A stretch of DNA of 45,033 nt from Hypholoma sublateritium FD-334 SS-4 (Eukaryota > Basidiomycota > Agaricomycetes > Agaricales > Strophariaceae): contig KN817542.1 in assembly GCA_000827495.1 (NCBI GenBank), forward strand, positions 1 to 45,033. Reading direction: 5' to 3'. The first letter of the stretch is position 1; every line of letters starts with the position of its first letter. Shown piece after piece: positions 35,263 to 45,033 of this stretch. The notes under the pieces were generated by a model. It was not told where the DNA came from. It did no database searches and saw only the letters and a list, made by a program, of their open reading frames with translations. Made by a program: the position numbers and the translations under genes.

Positions 35263-37451
35263 ATGTGCCCGCGAAGAGCACTCACACCNAGCCCTCCCGT
35301 AGTCCACATATCCCTCCNTGGATCAGGCCATAGAACCCCATCTCCGCAGGAGGTCCGGATCGCANCGTCGCCTTCCAAGGACAACACAGGCATCCGAGTC
35401 TACGAGGATCCCGGCTCGCCGACATCTGATTCAGATCNTGATTTGGAATCGAGGCCGCTTTCTGCTTCCGGTTCCAGTACAGTGGCTAGCTCCTTATCGG
35501 AGCAGGATGCGGCTATATATTCACCCCCCNCTGTGGGTTTTAGTANATCCGAAGTGGACGCCCCTACAGCTATAGCATCTGATCTCGCTTCCTTTGGTTC
35601 TGAGGCTATTACCCCCACCGCCACCTTCAGTATGACCCCCGACCTATCGAGACCNGCCAGCNTACATCCCGCTCCACCGGGTCTGTCGGGGGATGTCGTC
35701 GATGCCTCTACCCTGCNGGATTCCGCCGTCCCGGAGACCAGTGGCACGGGAATTACGGTGGCATCGTTCCTCGCCTGGCAGAAGCAGAAGGAGGAGGAGA
35801 AAAGCAAACGAGAGGAGGAGAAAGAAAGACGAGAGGAGGAGAGAGCGAAACGAGAGGAGGAGAAAGCGAAACGAGAGGAGGAGAAAGCCNTGCGAGAGGA
35901 GGAGAAAGCCAAACGAGAGGAGGAGGAGAAGGCCAAAAGAGAGGAGGAGCAATCCAAGCTATTGATGGAGAAAGAGAAACGGGAGGCCGAGCTCCTTGTA
36001 GTCATTTCTGGTCTTACCCGCGAAATCAAAACCCTGACGGCAGAGATGGAAATCGTCAGGAACGAGCTTTCGTGCGTCACGACCAAACTCGATGTCGAGA
36101 GACGGGAGAAACTTGCTGCCGCCGACCAACTCGCTGAGGAAAGGGCTACCCGAGCCAATGTCGAAGCAGCCAACAAACAGGAGAGAGCCGACTTCGCCGA
36201 GAAATATGCCAAGGATATGGCTGCCTTTGCCGACACACTCCTGAAGGAGAGAGCTTCCTTCGAAGAGAAATACGCCANGGATCGAGCCGCCGCGGAACNC
36301 CTAGCANACGAAAGGGCTCACGCTGCAGCCGTCGCTCAAGAGGCCAGGGACATAGCTGCAGCCGCGGAACGCGCAGCCACCGAGAAAGCACTGAGGGATG
36401 CAGAGGAGGACCGCAGGGTCATTGTTCAGAGACTCAATACGTTGACGGCGTGGGCCCTTTCTAAGGTAATTTTCCACATGCTTTCTGGTCGTTCTCGCTA
36501 ACCAACTGTATTTTTCTACGATTACAGGACAAAGATTGTCTTACCGCGATACACGCCCGGACGCTCATCGACGATATCATGAAGCTTCTATCCTCAGTTC
36601 TCCACCTCGATGGCCTCACAGCGAACATGTTCAACGGAGTTAATGTTTTCCGACAATGGCTTGACAAACGTTGCCCGAAACGAATTTCTGATGGAATCGA
36701 AACAAGTCCCGCAGCGCTTAAAAGGGAGGATTTGCGACGCAAGACCATGCTTCAAAATGCATTGGAAAAGCTCATTTTCTCATCCCACGACAAGGTTCGA
36801 TACGACGCAAAGCATCTGAATAGCACGCCNGAGCTTAGGGCTGCCTGCCTAATCTANGACTCCCCCGAGGCCATGGATGCNCTGACCATGCGAAAGTACA
36901 TCGTCCGCGAAGAGGGGAACTACTCGGCGCACAACCTAATTTCGTTTGAGCGATTTGCAGCGCAGGTATTAAGTGACAACACTTACATGGGAGAAGGACC
37001 CGCTCGTGCAATGAAAATCTTCGTTGAGGTCTTCCAAAACATACCACCTGACGCAGTTCCGCACACAGAGCCACCGGCTGAAAGCACACTCTGGCCGTCA
37101 AGTACCAAACAGCCACAGTCATCAGCATTGTCAGCNGCGCCAGCAGCGCCGCCGCCATCTGTATGGGCGCCAGTACCTGCACCGGCGCCCGCATCNACAT
37201 CGGCACTCGCATCTGCATGGGGACCCGCACTTTCGTCGGCCCCTGCACCAGCGTCGGCCCCTGCACCAGCGTCGGCACCCGCACCAGTGTTGGCACCCGC
37301 ACCAGTGTTGGCACCNGCACCTGCGTCGGCACCTGCACCTGCATCGGCACCCGCACCTGCATCGGCACCTACGCGCGCGTCAGCGTCAACGTCCCGCCGT
37401 GGAGNGCGAGGAACTCGTTCAGGCAAGTCGGGTAGAGGGACTCGGGGATGA
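35263..37451 (+). CDS. Coiled-coil protein with KREEE and PA repeats, divergent from the transposase
   Basis: Two exons (35263-36465, 36528-37451; 62-nt intron) give 708 residues. Layout: a Ser/Pro-rich disordered N terminus; a charged array repeating KREEEKA from 15-nt DNA units (about residues 180-235); a long Ala/Glu coiled coil (to about 390); a globular segment in exon 2 (LIDDIMKLLSSVLHLDG, FRQWLDKRCPKRIS, RKYIVREEGNYSAHNLISFE); an Ala/Pro array from 18-nt units (37165-37380); and a basic Arg/Gly end. I do not recognise the family. Twenty isolated N bases fall in its coding region, so some residues are unknown. Position suggests an accessory protein of the Plavaka-type element; that is inference. 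Confidence 0.65.
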
Positions 37452-37819
37452 TTTTGGAGGGTACAGGCCGGCATAGTCACCACTACGTTTTTCCAACTCA
37501 GTACCATATTGCTGANGTGCGGTAATGTGAATATCTAATTGGATTTGAATGCGATGTAGTATGCACGGTCAATAGATGTTCTATTCATAACAAAATATTC
37601 TGTAAAGTGCTATAAATGAGTATGAAGATTCTTTGAAGTTTGTAGAGTTCTCTATATATCACTTTGAAGGATGGAAAAGTAGCTATAGCCTGCTGCATAG
37701 NATCTGGATGGCTGGCAAATCACTACGGAGTTCTACATAGGACTCTGCAGCTGCTATGGCCGATATAGCACACTATGATCTATAAGGGAAGGCTATGTCA
37801 CGCTATGGGAAAAATCGAG
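37452..37819. repeat. Right subterminal region of the 11-kb element
   Basis: Gene-free stretch after the coiled-coil gene. It contains GTGCTATA (about 37607), TGCTGCATAG (37691), TATAGCAC (37764) and GCTATGTCAC (37792), echoing motifs at 26777-27110 in the opposite sense. Two N bases (37516, 37701) are here. Confidence 0.5.
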
Positions 37820-37825
37820 CATTAC
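37820..37825. repeat. Candidate target-site duplication CATTAC (right)
   Basis: Same 6-mer as at 26771-26776. On the minus strand it reads GTAATG and coincides with the splice donor at the end of the KDZ body exon. Confidence 0.4.
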
Positions 37826-40800
37826 TGATGCTTTGCTTTCCAATCATCGGACTTCCACTTCAAGAAGGTCGGCACCCGCAGCATTTCTTCGGTCAGAAGT
37901 AAGACTTCTTCCGTGAATCGATGCGCCCGGGCGCGAGACTTCGCCCATTCCACGCGAACTCCTTAGTTATAGTAACTTGATGTCAGCTTCGTAGTATGTT
38001 CTAATATATTAGAAAACAAACCTTCGCGATAATGACCTTCCTCGGGCTTATCGATCTGATCAAGGGCCGTTGTCCTCCATATCCAAGATATCTCTCTTCG
38101 ACCTTCTGATTGATTTACTTTTCCTTCGGATAAATCACGAATGTTGTCGTTTTGTAGAGGGAGATATACATCCCGCCACTCTTCTTCACGAAGCAGGGAA
38201 CCTAAACAGCACAGAGCACCGTACACAGTTCGGTATTCCAGTGCATATTGGTCAATCTTCTTTTGGACTCCGTCAAGGACGCCCCTAGCTCGTGTGTTTG
38301 CCGCCTGTCCACGAGTGAAACGGTCTTTTACCTTGAAAAGATGTGCGCGGACTTGTAGTTGGGCTCGAAGTTCATCCAGCGCTTCACTTGCTTGAGGAAT
38401 ACAAAGATCGAATTCCAAGCGACGATAATGTTTTGGGACATCAATTTGACTTCGAATCTGGGAGGGAAGCCAGAGCGGAATCTCGTGAGCCTTCAATTCA
38501 ACGCTATGATCAAACTTTTGTAGCTCATTCTCTTTTAACCTTGAGATAGCGGGCATGTATAACAGCTGATACTTCGACCACGCTTCAATCTTCCGTATTA
38601 ATGTGTTTCCGCGTAGAATAAGCTTCGTGTGCTGTCGATCCATGGAATGCTCCCATAGCTGAGCGCACATATTTTTATATGCTCGTCTATAATTAATATG
38701 TCAACAAGACTGTCAAGAGTATTAATAACAAAGAACTTACTGCTCGTTTTCGAGCGTTATACCTGTCGCGATTAGCACACTGGGAGTAACCGTATCGTCA
38801 AGGGACATGTCCCGATTTGCTTCCAATTGTTTTCGCTCTTCTTCCGCCAGCTGGCGCAGCACAGCAGCCACGGTAGGTCCTTGCAAATATTTGATTGGTT
38901 GCGCAATTTTACCGTAGAGTAAAAATAGACGCGCACCTGTCGAATTCACTGCGAAGGGATTTGGCTGAGACGTGTCCTCTTCCCAGGCTTCGACAGCAGC
39001 GGTCCATTCTGTGAGATTTCGCTCGGAAATGGTACTCTCAAGTTGCTGATGACCAATGGTATGCTCTGCCATCTCTCGCGCAGCTGCCATTATCTTACGC
39101 AGTAGACTAGCTCCTAAGCCACCGATAGCATGAGTGTTGCATCATTGTATATAAAAATAGAATCCTACCCAATCCGATGACCTTCTTGTGGTTCGCATCC
39201 CCAAAATGAAAGTCTAGCGTATCACGACAGGATCCAGGCCCCATCTCCTTCGTGCTTGGTGCTAATGCATTAGGCCCAACCCACCCTCGTTCTGGTGCCT
39301 CTCCTTCTGTACGACCAACGTGTTTGGTAAGATTGAATGAGAACTGCATCCGGCATTTCGAAATGTGGGCTGGGAGGTGAAATTTAGGGACCAAGAATGT
39401 CATCTTCGCGTCGTTACGATAGAGAAAGAATTCCGATCCGACGGTCGGATCAGGCTTGATGTAATTTAACATCCGTTGTCGAAGATGCACAGACCATTGA
39501 CAGACAATGTCATATGAGATCACGAACGTTTGAAGTTGACTATCCTTCATCGTCTCATGGAAAATGTAGTCCATGTTACAGTACCTAAAATACGATGGTT
39601 AGAATTCACGTAATGTGCTGTAAAACAAATAATATACCTTTCTCCACGTTGGAGCTGAGCAACGGCCGTTGGGCGTTTGAAGTCATGACGAGCGCACACA
39701 ACCGCTCCCACACTGGTTGCTGCATGGCCCTGTCCTGGCTTCGTCGACGAGAGATTGACTGCATCATGTTGTGAACATGTGCTTTTCTAATGACCGTAAG
39801 ATATATTTAGTCATGGTTGATTCAACATAGCAATTAGTATAAGGTGCCACTTACTGGTTCCACTTCCGATATATAATTCTTGATGTGATCTCGATATGCT
39901 GTCTCTTCAACGAAGTAAGACCACCCTTGGCTGAGTCCGGGGTCGACTTCGTTGTTCGATACATTTTTCCGTTTAAGACGAAAGTTGGCATCAATTGATA
40001 TGAATAGCGTGTCCAAGTATCTATATTTAGAACAGGATCAGAAAGACGTTCGATCGTGCGTAAATAGCTGACCTTAGGTTCTCCGGTCGCTCTTTCCAGC
40101 CCGCAGACATGTTTTTCCCGGGTTGAGGGCATGCTGGACAAAGGACCGCGCACTCCCCCTGCTTCGTACCAGCCACACCCTTCACATCATGTCCTCTACC
40201 TGCTCTCTTCAACATCATCAAGTGCCGCCATTCATGAACAACCCGAAGAAAGGATGAATATCGGTCCTGAGATGGGGATGTGTTTGAAGAAGGTATGTTC
40301 TCAATTACAAAATCTCTTACCTTTGGCTCATGTATCCCAGTGTTGTCAGTGAGACGGCCGAGTGAATGATAGAACTGGAACGCCGACATCTTGGACTCGT
40401 ATGAAAGAATCGAGAACAAATCGAGAACCTCCATCGTTGCGGCTGTCTTGGGGTTCACGATGGTCGCAGGGAATAATCGGGCACGCAGTAACTGGACAGT
40501 GTGTAATTGATTATCTTTTCCGCAGCCACAGAAATCTAACCCGACTTCGTGCAATCCATTTGAATGGATAATCACGAAATCATCGCTGGGACACTGCGTC
40601 GGATTGACGCATTCCTCGCCATGAGGGTGCCCGAGTTGCATACGTAGTCCCATATGCTTCAGCGCCACCTTTTCAAAGTGTTTTCCATTCCATTTCTGAC
40701 GTCCCATGTGAGTTAGGTCAATCGCTGTTCTACGAAACGTCTCACCTGAATGTGATACAAGAATAAGGTCCTGTGCGCCTGGATAATACATTTTGCACAA

Positions 40801-41367
40801 TACATGCTGCCCCCCCAGCATTCAATACATCAATATACCCCGCTCTCAGGGATTTGACAGTTCGTGCAGCAATTCGCCGAATCGACCCAGAGGCCTCGGC
40901 TGTCCAATGATATGATCTCTTCCAAAAAGAGATCCGTCTGGGGAACGAAGTTACGGAGGGGCTCGTCCTACATGTCGGTGAGCCAGCACATTCAATTAGT
41001 ATACGGAATAAAGCAAACAACTCACGCCTTGTAATCGTACTCGTCTAGCTTTCCCACTGGCACCAAGTTCTTCGAGATAGTCAATATATGCTGTGTCGAC
41101 GCCTTCAGGTACGAGTACAGCATCATCGATAGTCTCATCTGACGGGCCCTCGAATGTATCTTCTGGTGGACCAGTTTGTGCCAGTGCTGCGGGAAGTGCT
41201 GATTTTAGCATACTAGACCGTTGACTAACCCCTCCATTTGCGTCCGCCGCAAACATAGTGTAACGATGCTTAACAGCATCTGGCTTTGGGATATGTGGTG
41301 CTTTGTAAAAGACAATCTTTGCCTTTTTTGGTTTTGATTTCGATGGCTCACCCGTAGATTTGGGCAT
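37826..41367 (-). pseudogene. KDZ transposase body, with an internal nonsense codon and separated tail
   Basis: Main part of a Kyakuja-Dileera-Zisupton transposase, followed through about ten exons from MPKSTGEPSK (41367) to the donor CA|GTAATG. Landmarks: a Cys cluster (CCTNC, then CIECWGGSMYCAKC), GLHEVGLDFCGCG, FSILSYESKMSAFQFYHSL, LFISIDANFRLKRKNVS, DPGLSQGWSYFVEE, KSTCSQHDAVN, FVISYDIVCQW, FLVPKFHLPAHISKC, GRTEGEAPERGWVGPNALA, and the EWAKSRARAHRFTEEVLLL helix. An in-frame TGA at 40832-40830 interrupts the Cys cluster where family members usually have an Arg codon, consistent with a C-to-T change at a CpG. Read without splicing, the last exon stops at 37822. The C-terminal tail lies 11 kb away. 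This copy is probably inactive. Confidence 0.8.
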
Positions 41368-41526
41368 GTCGAAGGGATATCAGGGGTAACGGGAGCAAGA
41401 CTCAAGCAGATGCAACTCAACCTTTGGCCCGACGCGTGAGTGTTGCACCACTGTTCTGCACGGCTTCTTTCTCTGATCTGCATTCTTCTCCCCATACGTC
41501 CACGTTCACCCCCACGTCTATTCAAC
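41368..41526. promoter_or_regulatory. Divergent promoter of the KDZ transposase and its small partner
   Basis: Only 159 bp separate start codons at 41367 (minus) and 41527 (plus), so the promoters must overlap. No clear TATA box was seen. Confidence 0.45.
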
Positions 41527-42262
41527 ATGGGTCGCCTTTCCAAACATCACACACACGAAGAACGCGTGAAGGCCGCCACTGCGAGAAAGAAAGAATACTC
41601 ACAAACACAAAGGTCAGAATTCTATACTAAGTAGTATTCCTCGTTCTTGGCTAATCAACAGCTTTAGTGCTAAATTGCTTCGAAGTGAGCAGAATCGTCG
41701 CGCATACCAGCAGCGTACTCGACATAAGAGCAAAGTTCTCCCTACATGGCCGACTATCCCGAAAGCTGTTCACGAACAGGGCTCTGTCCCACTTCCGAAG
41801 AGCTCCCATTTTTTCAAGAACGAGTTCCAACAACGGGCAGATGTCTCCAACGATGACGCTCTGGCCATATGGGATCAGCCTCCGCCGTACTCCGGAACCT
41901 CTGCCTCATTTGGCTCTGTCGGACTAGAAATTACCGTTGACAGGGTGCATGGGAGGCATTTGCGACAACAATATCACTCTGAACTTCGACGTCTTAACCG
42001 TTACCGGGATGGAAATGGTGATGATGAGTTACTGGCGGAAATCGATCGCAATATTTGTCAGTATCTTGCGGCCTGGAAAGAGCTGAAATCATATCTGCAG
42101 TTACGTCCAAAATCACCTATCGATTACACCATGGGACATCATTTATTACAGTGGAAAGCTCGGCGTATCACCGACTTGCTAGTTGATTGGAAAATCGCAA
42201 AAAAGGGACGTTCCACAGGTGCATTTATAGCTCATTTTGCGAATCGATGGGCAAATTATTAG
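41527..42262 (+). CDS. Small basic protein paired with the KDZ transposase
   Basis: Two exons (41527-41612, 41662-42262; 49-nt intron) give 228 residues. The N terminus MGRLSKHHTHEERVKAATAR, then KKEYSQTQR and LLRSEQNRRAYQQRTRHKSK, is strongly basic and helical, like a DNA-binding basic region. It recalls short MGRPR...-type proteins commonly found beside KDZ transposases in agaricomycetes. The remainder contains LRRLNRYRDGNGDDELLAEI and helical segments, without a zipper I can define. Divergent pairing with the transposase suggests an element-encoded accessory protein. No break was seen. Confidence 0.65.
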
Positions 42263-42279
42263 CTACAATACTGCTATAG

Positions 42280-42609
42280 CTACTTCCGCGTACACTTCCG
42301 AATTGTAAACTTTGTTATCTGCGCGAAATCGACCCAGATCAGCGAGCGACGTATGTACTGGATTGCGGCTATTAGTTTGAGTATGTAGATACTCAATATG
42401 CGAATAAATACCTGGTGTTTCTTTTCTTTGCACCATTGGTACTCCTTCTCCGACATTTCCAGAGAGCGAAACATGGGACAATAATCAAACCAGATAAGAT
42501 ATGCCCTCTCGAAGAAATCATCCTTCACTCGTTCGGATTTTCCGCGGACGGCTTTGTACATAGGCGCTAGGTGTTTAAGCGCGCGGACTTCTTGGCGTGT
42601 AAACGTCAT
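42280..42609 (-). CDS. Short hypothetical protein, possibly an element fragment
   Basis: Starts MTFTRQEVRALKHLAPMYKA and includes FFERAYLIWFDYCPMFRSLE, a protein-like helical stretch. A 93-nt in-frame intron (42411-42319) may be removed, giving 78 rather than 109 residues. Its end lies 17 bp from the end of the preceding gene (convergent). I do not recognise it. Proximity to the KDZ gene suggests a third, perhaps truncated, element gene. Confidence 0.4.
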   Translation of the reverse strand: MTFTRQEVRALKHLAPMYKAVRGKSERVKDDFFERAYLIWFDYCPMFRSLEMSEKEYQWCKEKKHQVFIRILSIYILKLIAAIQYIRRSLIWVDFAQITKFTIRKCTRK

Positions 42610-43641
42610 GGTGTGTGTTTCTTTCGAAAGACAGGAAAATCAGTGGTGTATCTCAGATTATGAAAATTAGGTACCACACCGCTGAGTGACTTAGAGATAG
42701 GTGGGGCGAAGAAAATTGCACCACATCGCCCCATTAAGTAGATGGATTTAAATTAACTGTACAGTTGGAGAATCTTCGAAGCCCAGCACAGCGATGGAGG
42801 TCTAAAAATAAGTTGGCCAATCAGGAGTTGAATATAAAGGCGCTGAAAAAAACACTGTTTGTACTGCATAGACGTGTAATAAATTCCTGAAGCTCTATAA
42901 ATCAATACATGGATTACCTGAATACATGTTAACTTGACTACATAATTATTATACACACAACGTACACCAACGGTTCAAACGGCGCGATCACGGTTTCTAT
43001 GGCCAATCACATTGCGTATAGAAAGCTGCTTAAATCACCATTTGACATAACAAAATCCGCTGTAGCGCACACACATTTCCACCGGATGCGCTAAAACTTT
43101 GCAAGAAGGTACATAATATTGTCTGAAGTGATTATCCGCGGTTTTTTCATATCGTTCGGGAGTCCGCGTGTATTTTATAGCTGTTGGCTGCTTCGAACTC
43201 GAGTTACTTCGAAGATTGGTTGGCATCTTACGTCGAGACTTTGTTGTAATTTACCAGTCTTTCTGCAAAAAATCCAGGGAAGGTGGTATATATCAAGAAA
43301 TGTACAGAGGATATGACAGATATACTAATAGTAATCATAACAGAGCCCAATATCTCGTAGTTCACTTGCCATTGCAATGTTTTATCAATTCTGATATTTC
43401 CGCGAAGCAGCCCGACACAGCCACTCTTCATTTGCCGCCCAAGGGAGATTCAAAAAAGGGCGCATATTTTTTCATACAAGTCATTTTGTTTCACAAACAA
43501 AGTATTTTTATTTCACAAACAGCTGAGTCTACACATGGTCGTATATCACGTAGCAGATATATAATTGTACATGGGATGTCCGAGCAGCAAAAGACACGAA
43601 TTCAAGAAGGAATGATATACCAAAATGATATACCATGTACA
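42610..43641. other. AT-rich intergenic stretch
   Basis: About 1 kb, AT-rich, without a supported gene. A plus-strand ORF at 43168-43728 overlaps the end of the next gene and has no conserved character. The right boundary of the KDZ element may lie here, but I could not identify terminal repeats. Confidence 0.45.
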
Positions 43642-44878
43642 TTAATGCTCCCGGTACTCGCCCAGAGTCTCTCCGAGGACGCGCTTCTGGTCAGAAATAG
43701 ACCAGTAACCACTCAAAGCCCAGGGTAAAGTACTTATGAAGAATCCGTCTTCATCAGTCTCCAGCTCATAGTCGACGTCGCCCCCAGCGGCTAAAGCGGC
43801 TTCCTGGGCGCGTGCCTCGGCGGTGACAGCGGCGGCAGCCTCGACAGCTTTGGATGCGGACTCGGCCGCGGCTTTGACCATATCGAGGTTCAGAGTCTGT
43901 ACGACAACGGGATCTTGTGAAGGGTCTTTGGCGGCGTTGTAGGCGGCCAAGGTAGCCATGTCAGCGGCAGCTTGAGCAATGACAAGAGCAGCGGCTGTTT
44001 CGGTGACCCTCTTGCGCGCCTCATAAAGCTCGATAGCAACCATAGCCTCCGCCTCCAGCGCATCAGCAGTGTTGTACCAGTGAGTTGGCTCGATGTTTTC
44101 TGAAGGTCGATAAGAAGGAGGGGTCCATAGCGGTGGGCGGTTGTAATCGAAATCATCGAAGTCGTCAGGATTGATGTCGGAGTCTACGTCATAATCAACG
44201 TCTTCTAACGTAGCGGATTCATCGGCGCGCGATCTCGATGGCCAATTTGAATCGATATCCCTTTCGGTGGGAGAGGGTGGTGGAGACCCCAAAAATTCAA
44301 GTGGGTCGCGAAGAGGTCCACAGTCACACGAGCCGTCTGCGCCCGAGAGACGGTCCTCGTTCGCCTGTGCCAGCACATACACCTCTTCCCAGTCAATTTC
44401 TGGCAGATCCAAAGACGGAGAGCGGGAAAAATCGAATGTCGAAGAGCGCGAAGGGGTCGCTTCCGGAGTGTTAGGGACGGTTGGCACCAAAGGTGCCGGA
44501 CTGTTTGGTGCGACGGAAAGAGGATGCGCTGTGATTGGGCCGGCGGTGCCGGACGCAGCAGATGGAGGATGACTGGCGGCGTATTGAGCGGCTAGATCGG
44601 CCAGCAAGGTGGGCAGAGCGGATGGAGCAGACCCCACAACTTGATCGGTCGCGTAATGGTTGAATGAAGATTTGCGTATAATTGTTCCCGGGGGAGGACG
44701 GTTGTCGTGGAGCATGCATCCACGGATAATATAGGGGCACCCCTCATGAAAAGGGCAGCCAGAGCCTAGAGAGGTAGGTAGTGTTGAGCGAGCACATACT
44801 AATCACAAGGTAGTAATAAGCGTAACGTACCGGATACAATAAAGACACCCGATTTACAGATTTCGGTGACAAAACACC
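43642..44878 (-). CDS. Unrecognised acidic / Ala-rich protein with an N-terminal Cys/His cluster (5' partial)
   Basis: Two exons join in phase (44878-44831 and 44765-43642). An earlier 5' exon is needed, because no start codon precedes the Cys residues and the first exon begins in mid-codon; it may lie beyond the window or be very short. The N-terminal part has a cluster of potential metal ligands (ICKSG, SGCPFHEGCPYIIRGCMLHD). A Pro/Ser-rich region follows, then a strongly acidic segment (DVDYDVDSDINPDDFDDFDY) and an Ala-rich helix from about 44090 to 43790, ending in an LPWALSGYWSISDQKRVLGE tail. If translation started at the internal Met (44715) the protein would be 357 residues. Family unknown. 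Confidence 0.5.
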
Positions 44879-45033
44879 CTAGATAAGGCGATATTAGTCA
44901 CATATGTTGCCGAATGCCGATGAGAGGCTGACTGTGGGTCTAGACTCGAATCTCTCAAAACAAAACAAAACCCCAGCGGAGAGAGATCTTTACTAGGATC
45001 GAGCGACGCTCTACAACCAGTATAAGAAATCTA

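Larger units (their letters stand above)
26777..37819. mobile_element. Plavaka-type DNA transposon, about 11 kb, nested in a KDZ gene
   Basis: The segment contains an intact Plavaka-like transposase (31693-35048), a divergent coiled-coil/repeat gene (35263-37451), a small coiled-coil gene and a DUF6532-like gene. The 10-mer GTGACATAGC at 26798-26807 recurs inverted at 37792-37801, each preceded by CATAGC. Related short motifs (TATAGCAC, TGCTGCATAG, CATAG) cluster within about 330 bp of the left end and 260 bp of the right end. The segment interrupts a KDZ transposase gene between phase-matched exon ends. The exact ends are uncertain: the outermost bases are not a perfect inverted repeat. It could instead be two adjacent elements. 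Confidence 0.55.

Noticed and set aside
35400..36236. 278-codon minus-strand ORF opposite the coiled-coil gene.
   Set aside because: It is a Ser/Phe/Leu-rich antisense shadow of the Glu/Lys/Arg-rich coding strand repeats.

Overview
This window is nuclear DNA of a filamentous fungus, almost certainly an Agaricomycete (mushroom-type Basidiomycota). The evidence is: genes broken by many 50-65 nt GT-AG introns; basidiomycete-style paralogs (RING/coiled-coil protein, phenol-hydroxylase-like monooxygenase, GH35 beta-galactosidase); and Plavaka-like and KDZ-like transposases next to a DUF6532-like gene. I found no rRNA, convincing tRNA, CRISPR array or prokaryotic feature. All exon models were made by eye from splice motifs, reading phase and remembered family conservation; no search was run.

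Left half (1-25.6 kb): ordinary gene-dense chromosome. In order: an ADIP/SSX2IP-like centrosomal coiled-coil protein (+); a 15-exon phenol 2-monooxygenase-like flavoprotein (-); DNA polymerase delta subunit 4 (-); a ubiquitin-like plus WLM metalloprotease (-); a nitronate monooxygenase (-); a small RING/coiled-coil protein (-); a She3-like coiled-coil protein (+); a nuclear DEK_C/HIRIP3-like protein (+); a roughly 1,014-residue GH35 beta-galactosidase with about 31 exons (-); and an F-box-like protein (+). These are housekeeping and secreted-enzyme genes with no sign of forming one pathway.

Right half (25.6-45 kb): a transposon island. A short element-like repeat with a GC-rich minisatellite abuts the 3' end of the F-box gene. 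A KDZ-type transposase gene then lies in two collinear same-strand pieces, the main body at 37.8-41.4 kb and a C-terminal tail exon at 26.53-26.76 kb. Between them sit about 11 kb holding an intact Plavaka-like transposase, a divergent coiled-coil/repeat protein, a small coiled-coil protein and an intact DUF6532-like gene. Splice phase at the two KDZ pieces matches, related motifs with an inverted 10-mer lie near both ends of the 11-kb segment, and a 6-bp direct repeat (CATTAC) flanks it. The simplest reading is a Plavaka-type element, with passenger genes, nested in an intron of an older KDZ element that already carries a nonsense codon. A small gene divergent from the KDZ transposase, a short convergent ORF and an unrecognised acidic/Ala-rich protein finish the window.

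Main points for a second look: the nested 11-kb element with possible cargo; 22 isolated N calls confined to one arm of it; a TT-AG intron where GT-AG is expected in the GH35 gene; a GC-AG intron in the monooxygenase gene; and micro-exons of 10, 11, 17 and 21 nt.
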